Of a DNA stretch of 64,000 nucleotides, positions 49,201 to 56,953 are shown piece after piece. Positions within the stretch are counted from its first letter, which is position 1. Each line of letters starts with the position of its first letter. The notes under the pieces are model-generated. The model did not search any database and was not told the origin of the DNA. It saw only the letters and a list, made by a program, of their open reading frames with translations. The stretch spans positions 1 to 64,000 of the forward strand of contig CALMBW010000002.1 in NCBI GenBank assembly GCA_937863385.1, read 5' to 3'. The stretch is from an uncultured Actinomycetes bacterium (lineage in GTDB: Bacteria > Actinomycetota > CADDZG01 > WHSQ01). Both the position numbers and the translations under genes were made by a program.

Positions 49201-49944
49201 GGGAGTGGTCGGCGAGTTCCCATCGGGATCGTTGGCACCGGTGACCTCCGCGTCTACGTTCGCTCCGGCGACGGTGGCTCCCGCCGCGTCCCGAGCGGTG
49301 CAGGTGATCTTGTGCGCGGTCCCGGGAGCCGCGGTGGCAGTTTCCGGGGCGCAGTCGAGCGTCGCGGCGCCCCACGTGACCTGTGCGACATCGGTGCAAT
49401 CCGGCTCCGCGGTCTCGCTGAGCACCAAGCATCCGGTACCCGGGTTGGTGCTGGCGTCCTGACCCTCGGCGAGATCGGCTTCCGTCAGGCCCGGCTGTTC
49501 TCCCGTCGGAGGTGTCGGGCTCCCACCGTCATGATCGATCCACCCACGCACCGTGAGGTTGCCCTGGTTGACCGACGCCCGAGCCGTGGTGCAGCTGGAA
49601 GAACCCACAGAGATCTGACATTCGGCATCCGGCGTATCGGGGGTATTTCCACCGTCGGTGTCACCCGGCCCCGCGAACTCGAAGTGGATCCGTACGGCGT
49701 TGCTTCCAGGCGGGACATTGGTGGCTGCCCCCTCCTCACAGGTCGTTCCGCCATTGGCCCGCAAGGTGGCGGTGAAGACCTGGCTGGTGCCACTCGGGGC
49801 CGAGGCTGTCTCGGGTCCCAGGTCGAGGCAGGTGTTCGACGGATGGTTGGCTGCTGCTGGAGGGGCTGCGAGTACGAGCAAGCTCGCCAGGAACCCCATG
49901 AGTACTATGAGCGCGTAGGCGCGCCTCGCCGGAATGACCCCCAC
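43240..49944 (-). CDS. Giant secreted Ig-like repeat/RTX calcium-binding protein
   Basis: 2,234 residues. A Sec signal peptide (1-32) is followed by about 15 Ig-like modules of 100-125 residues, each starting LDCxPE and ending YRAWxDxDGN or DVVxxTW, with a repeated GANDPDG acid loop; then CSDGADNDGDGKIDHPDD (a DxDxDG calcium loop) and about 14 RTX nonapeptides GGxGxDxI up to the end RIRNCES. No LPXTG or membrane anchor is seen, so it is probably secreted or held by calcium. The GTG start has GGAGG 8 nt upstream. Likely a surface filament or adhesin. Confidence 0.88.
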   Translation of the reverse strand: MGVIPARRAYALIVLMGFLASLLVLAAPPAAANHPSNTCLDLGPETASAPSGTSQVFTATLRANGGTTCEEGAATNVPPGSNAVRIHFEFAGPGDTDGGNTPDTPDAECQISVGSSSCTTARASVNQGNLTVRGWIDHDGGSPTPPTGEQPGLTEADLAEGQDASTNPGTGCLVLSETAEPDCTDVAQVTWGAATLDCAPETATAAPGTAHKITCTARDAAGATVAGANVDAEVTGANDPDGNSPTTPDLTCTTAADGACELTHGPTGTTSTGTSTYRAWLDADGNDANAEADTGERRDEAVTPGAGCSAPFAPSGEPDCTDVVEATWQARAATGLDAEPETATATTNSPHTITGYVYDQYGVLFEGNTQVKFEFFQGSVSDTGNGNSSVPDLTCTTANSSSCTVTVNSGFEGTDRLCVWVGANDVVMSGDTTNGTCSGEGLTDADDAAGTADAPEPASDRVDVVEIRWSATASRLDCSPETSSRTSGTPHEIACTATNSAGAGVGGVKIDVEFTGAGDPDNANGGTPDGGCTTAPDDPLTPLDDEAGTCSFEHTSNAAGTTTYRAWIDDDGNDDNTNEADATEGQDETTSPGSRAEPDDTDVVTNVWIASKLDCAPDTDADGANVGTSHTITCTARDAGNTVRSGVVVDWELTGANDPDDANAGPPDHTCTTGVSGTCSFTHTGTTEAGKTTYRAWIDADGNNDNVNEGDTAEPVTPDDEDSTDVMEQDWKPLAPNTLDCDDSSGDDRETNPSGQGNASIESYTCVVKDINGNGVPNIDVKGENENGVNDPDATDGTSYASPDYTCRTDAEGDCALTVSQGEGESGTAEICFWVGTTTQGTTFCSDEPTDEAEANDLADQVELTWSATGLLILDCSPEVSRGQAAVAHTVTCSATSPTGTPASGALVDVEASGANDPDAGFTPNSPDFGCTTGPTGSCSFIHGTGGTGTTNGAGTTTYRAWIDADGNNNTVEADQIEARDETATPGTGCLSLSGTPEPDCTDVVEKTWTATDIDCAPETATTPAGEQHSVTCIARDAAGATVAGEVIDLEIAGEGDTDGNTPDTPDRTCTTDPDGRCSFTHTSDGAGTSEYRAWLDTDTNHPPTGQTEADRTETQPAEDGDNTDVTSNTWTASRLDCGPEEANNPTGSSHTISCTASDEEGGGVAGVKIDAEFSGANDPDNGAAGNPDATCTTDAEGTCDIVHAGDTSDTGETVYRAWIDSDGNDNNLDEADQEEGVDEGAEAGDTAEPDRTDVVRKNWQGPGLDCNPEDSNSTTGTTHTVTCTLRDSNLDPVEGANIDVEITGANDPDNTNGGSPDRTCTTDAEGQCSITHGPGASTGTTTYRAWHDTDNNDTTDESDSSETMAHEDQDGTDVVQHSWTAGRLDCTPETGSKSAGVSHDITCTATAADNSPIAGVAIDIEASGANDTDGGPSNQTPDFTCTTGANGSCTVTHSGTNSAGSTSYRAWIDADNNDANVEADQGEGRNEAQAPGSRAEPDNTDVVEVAWTATRLDCSPESATVATGGSHRLTCTASDAAGSPVNGVSIDVEVTGANDPDGNATLTNPDMSCTTTSNGSCAVTHGPDGPGTTDQAGTTTYRAWIDADSSNSTPEADSAETASPDDTDNTDVTSATWQQPALDCSPDQDSNPAGTAHTITCSVPSGLSGAQIDVEASGANDPDGNTSRTSPDFSCTTTGGSCSFIHGPGGKGTTTQLGTTTYRAWVDTDGSDATSEADANETTSPDDTDSTDVMEKNWTGEPATVEMTPEADSASVGSCNAFTITVKDSAGQPLQGVLVDVEQVHSTAETQPSGDEPDVGFCVPSAADGPNPSDVNVSAGDLRPPAESPDNVGTEGGETTTGTDSQGRVTIGIAVTSANGSNGQGTVRVTAFVERVDDDDPGSGEPSDSSVKTWVAPEARRIDCAPDTAITSTGATHTVTCSVTDRFGQPVQGEGVTFTESGPGELTSATTASSDSQGRVSVTAASESPGTQQITGTLSDDLEGAEPAEVDDCDRPAADPVGSVDGRCSETVQNTWTAQPACSDGADNDGDGKIDHPDDAGCESPQDDDETDPERFCPGYESDPRNQIVGTEDGDVLTGTEGDDIICGLGGDDQIQGLGGSDVILGGGGADLVSGGEGADRIQGGGGADTLAGDGGRDVISGGGGNDRLSGGGGNDHVVGDGGNDRISGNGGDDVLAGGRGSDNLSGGKGDDRLNGGPGRDRGRGGPGRDRIRNCES

Positions 49945-50158
49945 TTTGTTTGACCTCCCCAGGTTTTTACAGGTATGTGGACCGGTCAGTGTATTTCGCC
50001 CAGGACAGACTGACTAGGACTTTCGCCCCAGACTTTGTCTTTTCTCGCAAGCGAGGCAAGCCGGACGTTCCCCTTCGTGAAGATGTCATGTGATCTACTC
50101 CCGAGAGCACGAGAGCGGCCCGGGCGGGAGTGGGGGACGCACGCACTAGGATTCACCG
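49945..50158. promoter_or_regulatory. Divergent promoter region of giant gene and MBL gene
   Basis: TTTCGCCC occurs at 49994-50001 and 50021-50028, 27 bp apart, and would face the giant gene promoter. TAGGAT at 50147-50152 serves the MBL gene. No gene is seen. Confidence 0.35.
50147..50152 (+). promoter_or_regulatory. -10 box (TAGGAT) of leaderless MBL promoter
   Basis: TAGGAT, 6 nt, then ATG at 50159. Confidence 0.5.
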
Positions 50159-51127
50159 ATGGAGCGCCTCCCGGTTCGGCAGATAGTCATGCCGACGCCG
50201 TACGCGGTGGGGCCGGTGAACGCATACCTGATCGAGGCCGATCCCGTCACCCTTATCGACGCGGGTATCGACACCCCTCAGGCCCGCAATGCGATGTGGC
50301 TCGAACTGCACGCGGCCGGGTACTTTCCCGAATCGATCGAGCAAGTGATCGTCACTCATGGTCACCCCGACCACTACGGCTTGATCGCGGAGATACAAGA
50401 GGTATCGGGGGCAACCGTCTACTTCCCGGCACGCGAGATCGAGCGTGTGCGCGACAAACAGATGCTGTTCCAGGTGGGCAAGTTGCTCGTGGGGGCCGGG
50501 ATGCCTTTGGACCTCTTGTTCAAGATGGATCAAGAGCGCAGGCGCGATCCCCACGGCAACGCCCTGCGCGATAGCGAGGTGGTTCCGATCGAAGAGGGCA
50601 AGATCTTCCATCTTCAGTCGGAGCTTGGCGACTTCACGCTTGAATCGCTCCACATGCCCGGTCACACCGGGGGACACATGGTCTTCTTCGAGCCTCGAAC
50701 CCGAAGTCTCTTCGCCGGCGACCAGCTGCTCCCAGATACGTCACCCAACCCCCTTCTCGAGCCGAGCCTCGACGACCCGTCCGAGCGGCGGCGATCGCTC
50801 AAGGAATACCTCGTGAGCTTGGAGAAGATGGCCGCTTTGGACGCGACGGTGGCCTTCCCGGGTCACGGAGACGTGATCGAGGATCCGGGCGCGCTGATCA
50901 CGTCGACCATCGAACATCACAGCAAACGCAAGGTGAGGATCGCCGGGATGTTGTCTGACCAACCCCGCAGCCCGTACGAGTTGGCCCAACAGATGTACCC
51001 CAACGCCGGGGGCTATGACGTGTTCCTCTCGGTCTCCGAGGTGATCGCTCACCTGGACCTGATCGTCGACGACTCCGACGCTGTGGTCACCGAGCGTGAC
51101 GGGGTTACCTACTACCAGGCAACGTGA
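50159..51127 (+). CDS. Metallo-beta-lactamase-fold hydrolase
   Basis: 322 residues. The metal motif is THGHPDHYG (HXHXDH), with further ligands in HMPGHTGGHM, GDQLL and FPGHGD. The C-terminal 80 residues form a winged-helix-like domain found in LACTB2-type enzymes. The family splits small acyl or phosphodiester bonds; substrate unknown. Soluble, cytoplasmic. Followed after 125 bp by etfB. Confidence 0.87.
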   Translation: MERLPVRQIVMPTPYAVGPVNAYLIEADPVTLIDAGIDTPQARNAMWLELHAAGYFPESIEQVIVTHGHPDHYGLIAEIQEVSGATVYFPAREIERVRDKQMLFQVGKLLVGAGMPLDLLFKMDQERRRDPHGNALRDSEVVPIEEGKIFHLQSELGDFTLESLHMPGHTGGHMVFFEPRTRSLFAGDQLLPDTSPNPLLEPSLDDPSERRRSLKEYLVSLEKMAALDATVAFPGHGDVIEDPGALITSTIEHHSKRKVRIAGMLSDQPRSPYELAQQMYPNAGGYDVFLSVSEVIAHLDLIVDDSDAVVTERDGVTYYQAT

Positions 51128-51192
51128 GAAAGCGGCTCTGCAAGTACTATCCGAAGGCTTCCCGGCCCGTCCAGGGGGGGCAAGGCAAGGCG

Positions 51193-51222
51193 TGCTTGCA
51201 ATAGCAAGCATTTGGGTACAAT
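51193..51222 (+). promoter_or_regulatory. etfBA promoter with inverted-repeat operator
   Basis: TACAAT (51217-51222) is the -10 box. A perfect inverted repeat TGCTTGC-AATA-GCAAGCA (51193-51210) covers the -35 region, consistent with a repressor site. AGGAGG at 51240-51245 is 7 nt before the TTG start. Confidence 0.6.
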
Positions 51223-51252
51223 CTCTAGCATCTCAACCTAGGAGGTCAAGCC

Positions 51253-52014
51253 TTGAACATCGTGGTGTGTGTGAAGCACATCCCGGACCCGAACATCCCC
51301 CCGGAGATGGACGGCAAGCGTCTGAAGCGTGACGGCGTACAGGGAGTGCTGGACCCCGGCGACGAATTCGGGGTCGAAGAAGCTCTGCAGCTCAAAGAAG
51401 CCCATGGCGGAGAGGTGACCCTCGTTTCGATGGGTCCGGAAACCGCCACCGAGGCGATCCGTAGAGGACTGTCGATGGGCGCGGACAAGGGTGTTCTCGT
51501 GACCGATCCTGCTTTGCAGGGCTCGGACGCTCTTACGACTGCCAAGGTCCTGGCTGCCGCCATCCGCAAGTCGGGTGACTTCGACCTGGTCATCGCTGGC
51601 GTCGAGTCGACCGATGGCTACACCGGCACCATGCCGGCCACCCTTGCCGAGTTGCTCGGTCTCCCGCAGGTGACCTTCGCGAAGGAGATCGAGGGTGGTG
51701 AGTCCTCGATCAAGGTGCAGCGCCAGACCGCCGACGGCTATCACGTTGTCGAGTGCTCGACCCCGGCTCTGCTAACGCTCACTGCAGGTGCGAACGAGCC
51801 GCGCTACGCGTCGTTCAAGGGGATCATGGCGGCCAAGAAGAAGCCCCTAGAAACGTGGAGTCTCGCCGACCTCGACCTCGGCGACGTAGCGGTACAGCAG
51901 GAGATCGCGGAGCTCACGCCTGCCGAAGAGCGCAAGGCCGGCGAGAAGTTCGAAGACGACGGAACCGGCGCCGCCAAGATCGCCGACTTCCTAGCCGAAG
52001 CGAAGGTGATCTGA
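51253..52014 (+). CDS. etfB: Electron transfer flavoprotein beta subunit
   Basis: Carries electrons from acyl-CoA dehydrogenases to the quinone pool with EtfA. It has 253 residues, AMP-binding. The start VCVKHIPDPN, GVEEALQLKEAHGGEVTLVSMGPE and ESTDGYTGTMPATLAELLGLP are typical. TTG start with a well placed AGGAGG. etfA follows 163 bp later across a structured gap. Confidence 0.93.
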   Translation: MNIVVCVKHIPDPNIPPEMDGKRLKRDGVQGVLDPGDEFGVEEALQLKEAHGGEVTLVSMGPETATEAIRRGLSMGADKGVLVTDPALQGSDALTTAKVLAAAIRKSGDFDLVIAGVESTDGYTGTMPATLAELLGLPQVTFAKEIEGGESSIKVQRQTADGYHVVECSTPALLTLTAGANEPRYASFKGIMAAKKKPLETWSLADLDLGDVAVQQEIAELTPAEERKAGEKFEDDGTGAAKIADFLAEAKVI

Positions 52015-52050
52015 TGGACCTCTCGGCTACAACTGCCGCGCTCAGATGGC

Positions 52051-52137
52051 GAGAAAGCTGCGCTCCGCGTCGTTCTCACTCCGTCACGCACCCTCTGGGT
52101 GCGCTCCTACGTTGCGGCCTAGCGGAGCTTGTTTCTC
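52051..52137 (+). other. Structured element between etfB and etfA
   Basis: An interrupted 87-nt stem: GAGAAA (52051-52056) with TTTCTC (52132-52137), GCTCCGC (52062-52068) with GCGGAGC (52122-52128), and a central CGCACCC-TCT-GGGTGCG (52087-52103). It resembles a REP-like or mobile palindromic unit, or a transcript hairpin that sets the etfB/etfA ratio. No protein gene is seen. Confidence 0.6.
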
Positions 52138-52177
52138 ACTCGTCTGATCATCACCGCCGTAACCGAGAGGACCATTG

Positions 52178-53131
52178 ATGTCGAAGATCTGGGTTTATGC
52201 AGAGGTTGACAACGGCAAGGTCGATAACGCGGCCCTCGAGATCCTCACGAAGGCTCGGGAGTTGGGCGAGGTCGAAGCCATCGCACTTGGCCCCGGTGCC
52301 ACCGAGGCGGCAGCCAAACTCGGCGAGTTCGGCGCCGAGATCGTGTACGCGTCCGACGACGAGGTCTACAGCGACTACATCGCCCAACCGCACGTTCATG
52401 CGATCGCCGAGTTGGCAGGGGACAACCCACCCGACCTGATCATCTTCGCGACGAACTACGACTCGCGGGATATCGCGGGTCGTCTGTCCGCGAAGCTCGA
52501 CGCAACTTTGGTTGGAAACGTCGTTGACCTTCCGGCTGCGAACGTCGCGCGCACCGCGATCTTCGGCGGTTCGATGTTCGTCGACACAGAGTTGAAGGGA
52601 ACGACCTCGATCGTTCTCGTGCGGCCGAAGTCCTTCGCTCCCGAACCCTCGGGTGGAGAGGCGACGGTGATCCCGGTCGAAGCCGAGATCTCAGATGACC
52701 TCAAGCGTTCCAAGCGTCTGGAGCGTCACGAGGAGCAAGCTTCCGGGCCGAAGTTGGAAGAGGCTCCCGTCGTCATCTCAGGTGGCCGTGGCCTGCAAGA
52801 ACCGGACAACTTCAAGTTGCTCGACGAGCTTGCCGCGGCGATAGGCAACACGGCTGTTGGGGCAACCCGGGCCGTCGTCGATTCGGGATGGGTGCCCTAC
52901 GCCTACCAGATCGGTCAGACCGGTAAGACGGTCAAACCGAGTGTCTATCTGGCCTTCGGGATCTCGGGAGCGACTCAGCACATCGTCGGTATGAAAGGCA
53001 GCAAGAAGATCATCGCCATCAATAAGGACGAAGAGGCACCGATCTTCGGTCTGGCCGACCTGGGCATAGTTGGTGACGCCCTGAAGATCCTGCCTCAGCT
53101 GATCGAAGAGGTTAAGAAGCGCAAGTCCTAA
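52178..53131 (+). CDS. etfA: Electron transfer flavoprotein alpha subunit
   Basis: FAD-binding partner of EtfB, 317 residues. The C-terminal FAD domain shows GATRAVVDSGWVPYAYQIGQTGKTVKP, FGISGATQHIVGM and INKDEEAPIFGLADLGIVGD. The ATG at 52178 has GAGAGG 7 nt upstream. A terminator follows. Confidence 0.95.
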   Translation: MSKIWVYAEVDNGKVDNAALEILTKARELGEVEAIALGPGATEAAAKLGEFGAEIVYASDDEVYSDYIAQPHVHAIAELAGDNPPDLIIFATNYDSRDIAGRLSAKLDATLVGNVVDLPAANVARTAIFGGSMFVDTELKGTTSIVLVRPKSFAPEPSGGEATVIPVEAEISDDLKRSKRLERHEEQASGPKLEEAPVVISGGRGLQEPDNFKLLDELAAAIGNTAVGATRAVVDSGWVPYAYQIGQTGKTVKPSVYLAFGISGATQHIVGMKGSKKIIAINKDEEAPIFGLADLGIVGDALKILPQLIEEVKKRKS

Positions 53132-53154
53132 CCTTTTCCGGTAAGGACTGGACG

Positions 53155-53184
53155 GGAGGCCCACCACTACCATGGTGGGCCTCC
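53155..53184 (+). terminator. Intrinsic terminator after etfA
   Basis: GGAGGCCCACCA and complement, 12 bp, loop CTACCA. It abuts the TAGTAT -10 box of the next gene. Confidence 0.8.
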
Positions 53185-53190
53185 TAGTAT
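53185..53190 (+). promoter_or_regulatory. -10 box (TAGTAT) of leaderless promoter
   Basis: TAGTAT, 6 nt, then ATG at 53197, directly after the terminator stem. Confidence 0.5.
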
Positions 53191-53196
53191 TAGGCC

Positions 53197-53574
53197 ATGG
53201 GTTTCTCCGACCGTATCCGAGGCTTCTTCTCGAAGCGCAACAACCCCGACCTCGTCAAGCTCGCCGGGTGGATGGGCGATCGAAAGGGCCTGGAGGGCTA
53301 CATCGAGCCGCGGACCGCAACCAATCCAACGACGCTCTTGATGGTCGACCGCGAGGGTGCCTATGCCCGCGCCGCCGTTGGAGAACCTGAGGAAGCGGCA
53401 GCCTTCTGCAAGGCCATGGGGGTTCCCGTGTACGACGCTGCCATCCTCGGGTATCCGGACCGCATGAAAGGCCGGCCGCGCCGCGAAGAAGCCGAGATCA
53501 GAGGCGATATCGACGCCGAGGTTGCTGCCCTGGAGAAGCTCCTCGAACAGACGCCTACAGACGACGATCGTTAG
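53197..53574 (+). CDS. Conserved-looking small cytoplasmic protein, unknown
   Basis: 125 residues, mixed alpha/beta, charged at the C terminus (PRREEAEIRGDIDAEVAALEKLL, a likely helix). There is no signal peptide, metal motif or known domain that I recognise. It is the only + strand gene between etfA and the lipoprotein facing it. Confidence 0.6.
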   Translation: MGFSDRIRGFFSKRNNPDLVKLAGWMGDRKGLEGYIEPRTATNPTTLLMVDREGAYARAAVGEPEEAAAFCKAMGVPVYDAAILGYPDRMKGRPRREEAEIRGDIDAEVAALEKLLEQTPTDDDR

Positions 53575-53636
53575 AGGTCGGCCCTGCGCGCTTTCGCGGC
53601 AAGGAAGCGAGGGATATGGCCCGCTGCTGCAAGTTT

Positions 53637-54494
53637 CTATTGAGCGCGCATGTGGGCTTGGTCGGCGGGACGGATGAGCTCGCCCTTGGCCACTTCCGAG
53701 ATGCTGGTGGCGGTAACCATCTCCCACACCTTCAGCCCGTTAGCGTCGATGACCGCGACCTGTGCCCCGTCCGTCGCGTACACGAACGTTCCGTCCTTCG
53801 AGACAGCGATGTCGTTGATCGCGTCGGGGTCCATGCCGAACGGCATCTTCAGATCGATGCAGTGGGCCCAGGCCCCCTCAAGAGAGAGGACGTGGACGAA
53901 AGCGTGTACCCGATTCGGGTCGAGGTCTTCATCTTGGGTTCGATGGGCTGTGTTCGGTGGCTGCCTGGTGTAAAGCGTGTAGAGGGTGTCGCCCGTCGGG
54001 GCATACACCTGCACCCGCCCGACACCGCGCATCGAGTCCGGAGCGAACTTGGTGAGGCGCCCGATAGGAGCAACCTTGCCTGTGCGCAGTTTCAGCATCC
54101 GCACGCGGTAGCGCACGTCGCTCAGGTGCTCGATCAGGAACAACTTGCTTTCGTCGGTCGAGAACGCTTCCGGTTCGAAGTCGCCCTTCAATCGGTAGGT
54201 TCGGCTCGCTGATTCCTCCGGCTGGGCGACCGTGATCTTGGTCCATCTCCTGCCCGATGCTTCGTAGAGTCCGGCATCGCTTCCCGGCACGTAGGCAACC
54301 GACCGGCCACTGAAGGACCGCACGACCTGGTCGCCGTCGATACCCGTTAGGAATTGACTGGTGGTCGTCTTACCCCCACCCCCACCCCCGGTCGCAAGGG
54401 CGTGGGTTCCGCCGCTGCTGGGGGAAGCCTGTCTATCCGTCGCACAAGCGCTTGCAACCAGCAACAGCACTAACGAGACCGCCCGTCTCTTCAC
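53637..54494 (-). CDS. Lipoprotein with beta-propeller-like repeats
   Basis: 285 residues from the GTG at 54494 (GGAG 6 nt upstream). The lipobox VASACATD gives Cys about residue 17. A Gly-rich linker precedes a domain of repeated YxP/xTDESKLFLIE, DAINDIAVSKDGTFVYATDG strands like a YVTN/WD-type propeller. Outward-facing surface protein of unknown ligand. An ATG-like longer frame (to 54536) is less likely because the signal peptide starts at MKRRAVSL. Confidence 0.72.
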   Translation of the reverse strand: MKRRAVSLVLLLVASACATDRQASPSSGGTHALATGGGGGGKTTTSQFLTGIDGDQVVRSFSGRSVAYVPGSDAGLYEASGRRWTKITVAQPEESASRTYRLKGDFEPEAFSTDESKLFLIEHLSDVRYRVRMLKLRTGKVAPIGRLTKFAPDSMRGVGRVQVYAPTGDTLYTLYTRQPPNTAHRTQDEDLDPNRVHAFVHVLSLEGAWAHCIDLKMPFGMDPDAINDIAVSKDGTFVYATDGAQVAVIDANGLKVWEMVTATSISEVAKGELIRPADQAHMRAQ

Positions 54495-54710
54495 GATCTT
54501 CTCCCGGGTCCGCCGATCGGGTGTTGGCACCCTCATCTCCCATACGCTTCAGAGGCCCCCGAGGTTGCACGAGGGGACGAACCCGAGACCTTTATCTGGT
54601 CCCGGAAGGGAGGGTTGAACGAGCCGCCCGCCCGAGGACGCTAGACGCAGGCGTCGATCCGGCTATCGGTGCCTGCTTTCCTCGTTTGAGTCTGCCTTCG
54701 GGCTGGCCTT

Positions 54711-54716
54711 TATCCT
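54711..54716 (+). promoter_or_regulatory. -10 box (TATCCT) of leaderless desulfurase promoter
   Basis: TATCCT, 6 nt, then GTG at 54723; TTGAGT at 54686-54691 is a possible -35. Confidence 0.5.
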
Positions 54717-54722
54717 GGAAGC

Positions 54723-55868
54723 GTGAGATATCTGGATCACGCCGCCACCACACCGGTCATCCCAGAGGTACGTGAGCTGATGCTCTCGTTCCTGCGGGAA
54801 GGCTTTGGGAACCCCAGCTCGGTGCACGCTGCCGGGCGTGAGGCGCGGGCCGGAGTGGAGGAGGCCAGAGAGCGCATGGCGACGGCGATCGGGGCCGCAC
54901 CGTCGGAGATCGTCTTTACCGGTGGCGGGACGGAAGCGGACAACCTCGCCATCAAGGGTGCCCTGCGCAAGTTGCGCGGCAACGGTAACCATCTCGTCAC
55001 CACCGCCTTCGAGCATCATGCGGTGCTCGATACCTGCTCGTGGATGGTCCACCAAGGTTTCGAGCAGACGGTCGTCCGGATACCGCCCTCTGGGGTGATC
55101 GATCCGCAGGCCATCGTTGAGGCAACACGACCAGACACCCTGCTGGTGTCGGTCATGGCGGTCAACAACGAGATCGGAACGATCCAGCCCGTCGCCGAGA
55201 TCGTTCGTGCCGTCAGGCAGGCGGCACCCAACGCGGTGGTCCATACGGACGCGGTGCAGGCATTGCCCAACATCGAGGTCGATGTGCGTGGTTGGGGTGT
55301 GGACCTGGCAGCCTTCGCGGCGCACAAGATCGGCGGTCCCAAGGGTGTGGGTGCTCTCTACGTCAGGTCTGGGGTGGCCGTCGAACCCCTGCTGCACGGC
55401 GGTGGCCAAGAGCGCGGTCTGCGTTCGGGAACTCTGAACGTGGCCGGGGTAGCCGGCATGGGACTGGCAGCAGAGTTCGCATCCAAAGAGATCGAGGCTC
55501 GCCGGGACCGCCTAGGTGGGCTGCGAGATGCCCTGCTCGCAGGTGTCCGATCCCACGTCCCGGATGTGATCGTCAACGGTGAGATGGAACGGCGTGTTGC
55601 TTCCAATCTGAATATCTCTATCCCGGGGACGCACGGCGAGACGTTGATCTTGTTGCTGGACCGGGCGGGGATCGCGTGTTCTTCCGGCAGCGCATGTCAA
55701 TCCGGCGCGCTGGACCCCAGTCACGTGCTCGCGGCCCTCGGCGTGGACGAGTCGGTTGCCGGTGGCTCGCTGCGGTTCTCGCTTGGACGTGACTCCACCG
55801 AAGCGGATATCGATGCGGTGTTGGAAGCTCTGCCCGCGGTGGTCGATGCGGCCCGGAGAGCAGCATGA
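54723..55868 (+). CDS. Cysteine desulfurase (NifS/IscS family)
   Basis: PLP enzyme giving sulfane sulfur from cysteine, 381 residues. YLDHAATTP, the PLP lysine in FAAHKIGGPKG, and the active Cys loop CSSGSACQSG are intact. It overlaps mnmA by 4 nt, so it probably supplies sulfur for tRNA thiolation, like B. subtilis YrvO. GTG start, leaderless by position. Confidence 0.93.
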   Translation: MRYLDHAATTPVIPEVRELMLSFLREGFGNPSSVHAAGREARAGVEEARERMATAIGAAPSEIVFTGGGTEADNLAIKGALRKLRGNGNHLVTTAFEHHAVLDTCSWMVHQGFEQTVVRIPPSGVIDPQAIVEATRPDTLLVSVMAVNNEIGTIQPVAEIVRAVRQAAPNAVVHTDAVQALPNIEVDVRGWGVDLAAFAAHKIGGPKGVGALYVRSGVAVEPLLHGGGQERGLRSGTLNVAGVAGMGLAAEFASKEIEARRDRLGGLRDALLAGVRSHVPDVIVNGEMERRVASNLNISIPGTHGETLILLLDRAGIACSSGSACQSGALDPSHVLAALGVDESVAGGSLRFSLGRDSTEADIDAVLEALPAVVDAARRAA

Positions 55869-56953
55869 GTAAGCCAAAGGCTGTCGTCGCGATGAGTGGA
55901 GGCGTGGACTCCTCGGTTGCCGCAGCGCTCTTGAAGGATCAGGGCTACGACGTGACCGGCATCATGCTCAAGCTCTGGCGCGGGGGTGAAGAGAACAACG
56001 ACTCCGGGTGCTGCAGCGTGGGCGCCGCCGATGACGCCCGGCGCGTAGCCGACGTCCTGGGCATCCCCTTCTACGTCTTCAACTTCGCCGAGCATTTCGA
56101 ACAAACGGTCATCGCCGATTTCCAAAGTGCATACGCGCGCGGCGAAACCCCGAACCCTTGTGTGCGGTGCAATCAGTGGGTCAAGTTCGACATGCTGCTG
56201 GACCGAGCCAAGCAACTCGGAGCAGAGGTCCTCGCAACCGGGCACTACGCCCGGGTCGTCGAGACCGGCGGCCGCCGTCGCCTTCTACGAGGCGTCGACG
56301 CGACCAAGGACCAGAGCTACGTCTTGTGGATGTTGACGCAAGACGAGCTGGCCCACGTTCGATTCCCCGTCGGGGCCCAGAACAAGTCCGAAACGCGCGA
56401 GATCGCAGAGCGACTTGGGCTTCGAACGGCGCACAAGCCCGACAGTCAAGAGATCTGTTTCGTGCGCTCCGGCGAGATCGGTGACTACGTGGCCCGTGCC
56501 ACAGGCACAGGGCCGGGGCACCTGGTCGACTCGGCGGGCAGGCTTCTTGGCGAGCACAGGGGATTGGGCCACTACACGATCGGCCAACGCAAGGGCCTTG
56601 GAGTGTCGCTCGGCATGCCCGTCTTCGTGACCGGCATCGACGCGTCAACCAACACGGTCGTCGTCGGCGACCGCGCCGATCTGATGGTCGGCGGCCTGTC
56701 GTGTGAAGAGGCGACTTTCGTCGCCGAACCGCCTGCGGTTGGGACCGAGGTGCTCGTTCAGCATCGTTCGCACGGCGCTGCGTCACCGGCAGAGGTCGTC
56801 TCTTGCGGCCGTGACAACTTCGAGATCTCGTACCGAGAGCCGATCGAAGCCATCGCACCCGGTCAGAGCGCGGTGCTCTATTCCATGGACGACATCGAAG
56901 TCCTGGGCGGCGGGATCATCACCAGCACCGTCCGGGAAACAGCAGGTGTCTGA
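55865..56953 (+). CDS. mnmA: tRNA-specific 2-thiouridylase
   Basis: Thiolates U34 of Lys, Glu and Gln tRNAs, 362 residues. PP-loop AMSGGVDSSVAA, the catalytic Cys in GETPNPCVRCN and the second Cys in SQEICFV are present. Partner desulfurase overlaps upstream. It ends 8 nt inside the methyltransferase gene. Confidence 0.95.
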   Translation: MSKPKAVVAMSGGVDSSVAAALLKDQGYDVTGIMLKLWRGGEENNDSGCCSVGAADDARRVADVLGIPFYVFNFAEHFEQTVIADFQSAYARGETPNPCVRCNQWVKFDMLLDRAKQLGAEVLATGHYARVVETGGRRRLLRGVDATKDQSYVLWMLTQDELAHVRFPVGAQNKSETREIAERLGLRTAHKPDSQEICFVRSGEIGDYVARATGTGPGHLVDSAGRLLGEHRGLGHYTIGQRKGLGVSLGMPVFVTGIDASTNTVVVGDRADLMVGGLSCEEATFVAEPPAVGTEVLVQHRSHGAASPAEVVSCGRDNFEISYREPIEAIAPGQSAVLYSMDDIEVLGGGIITSTVRETAGV

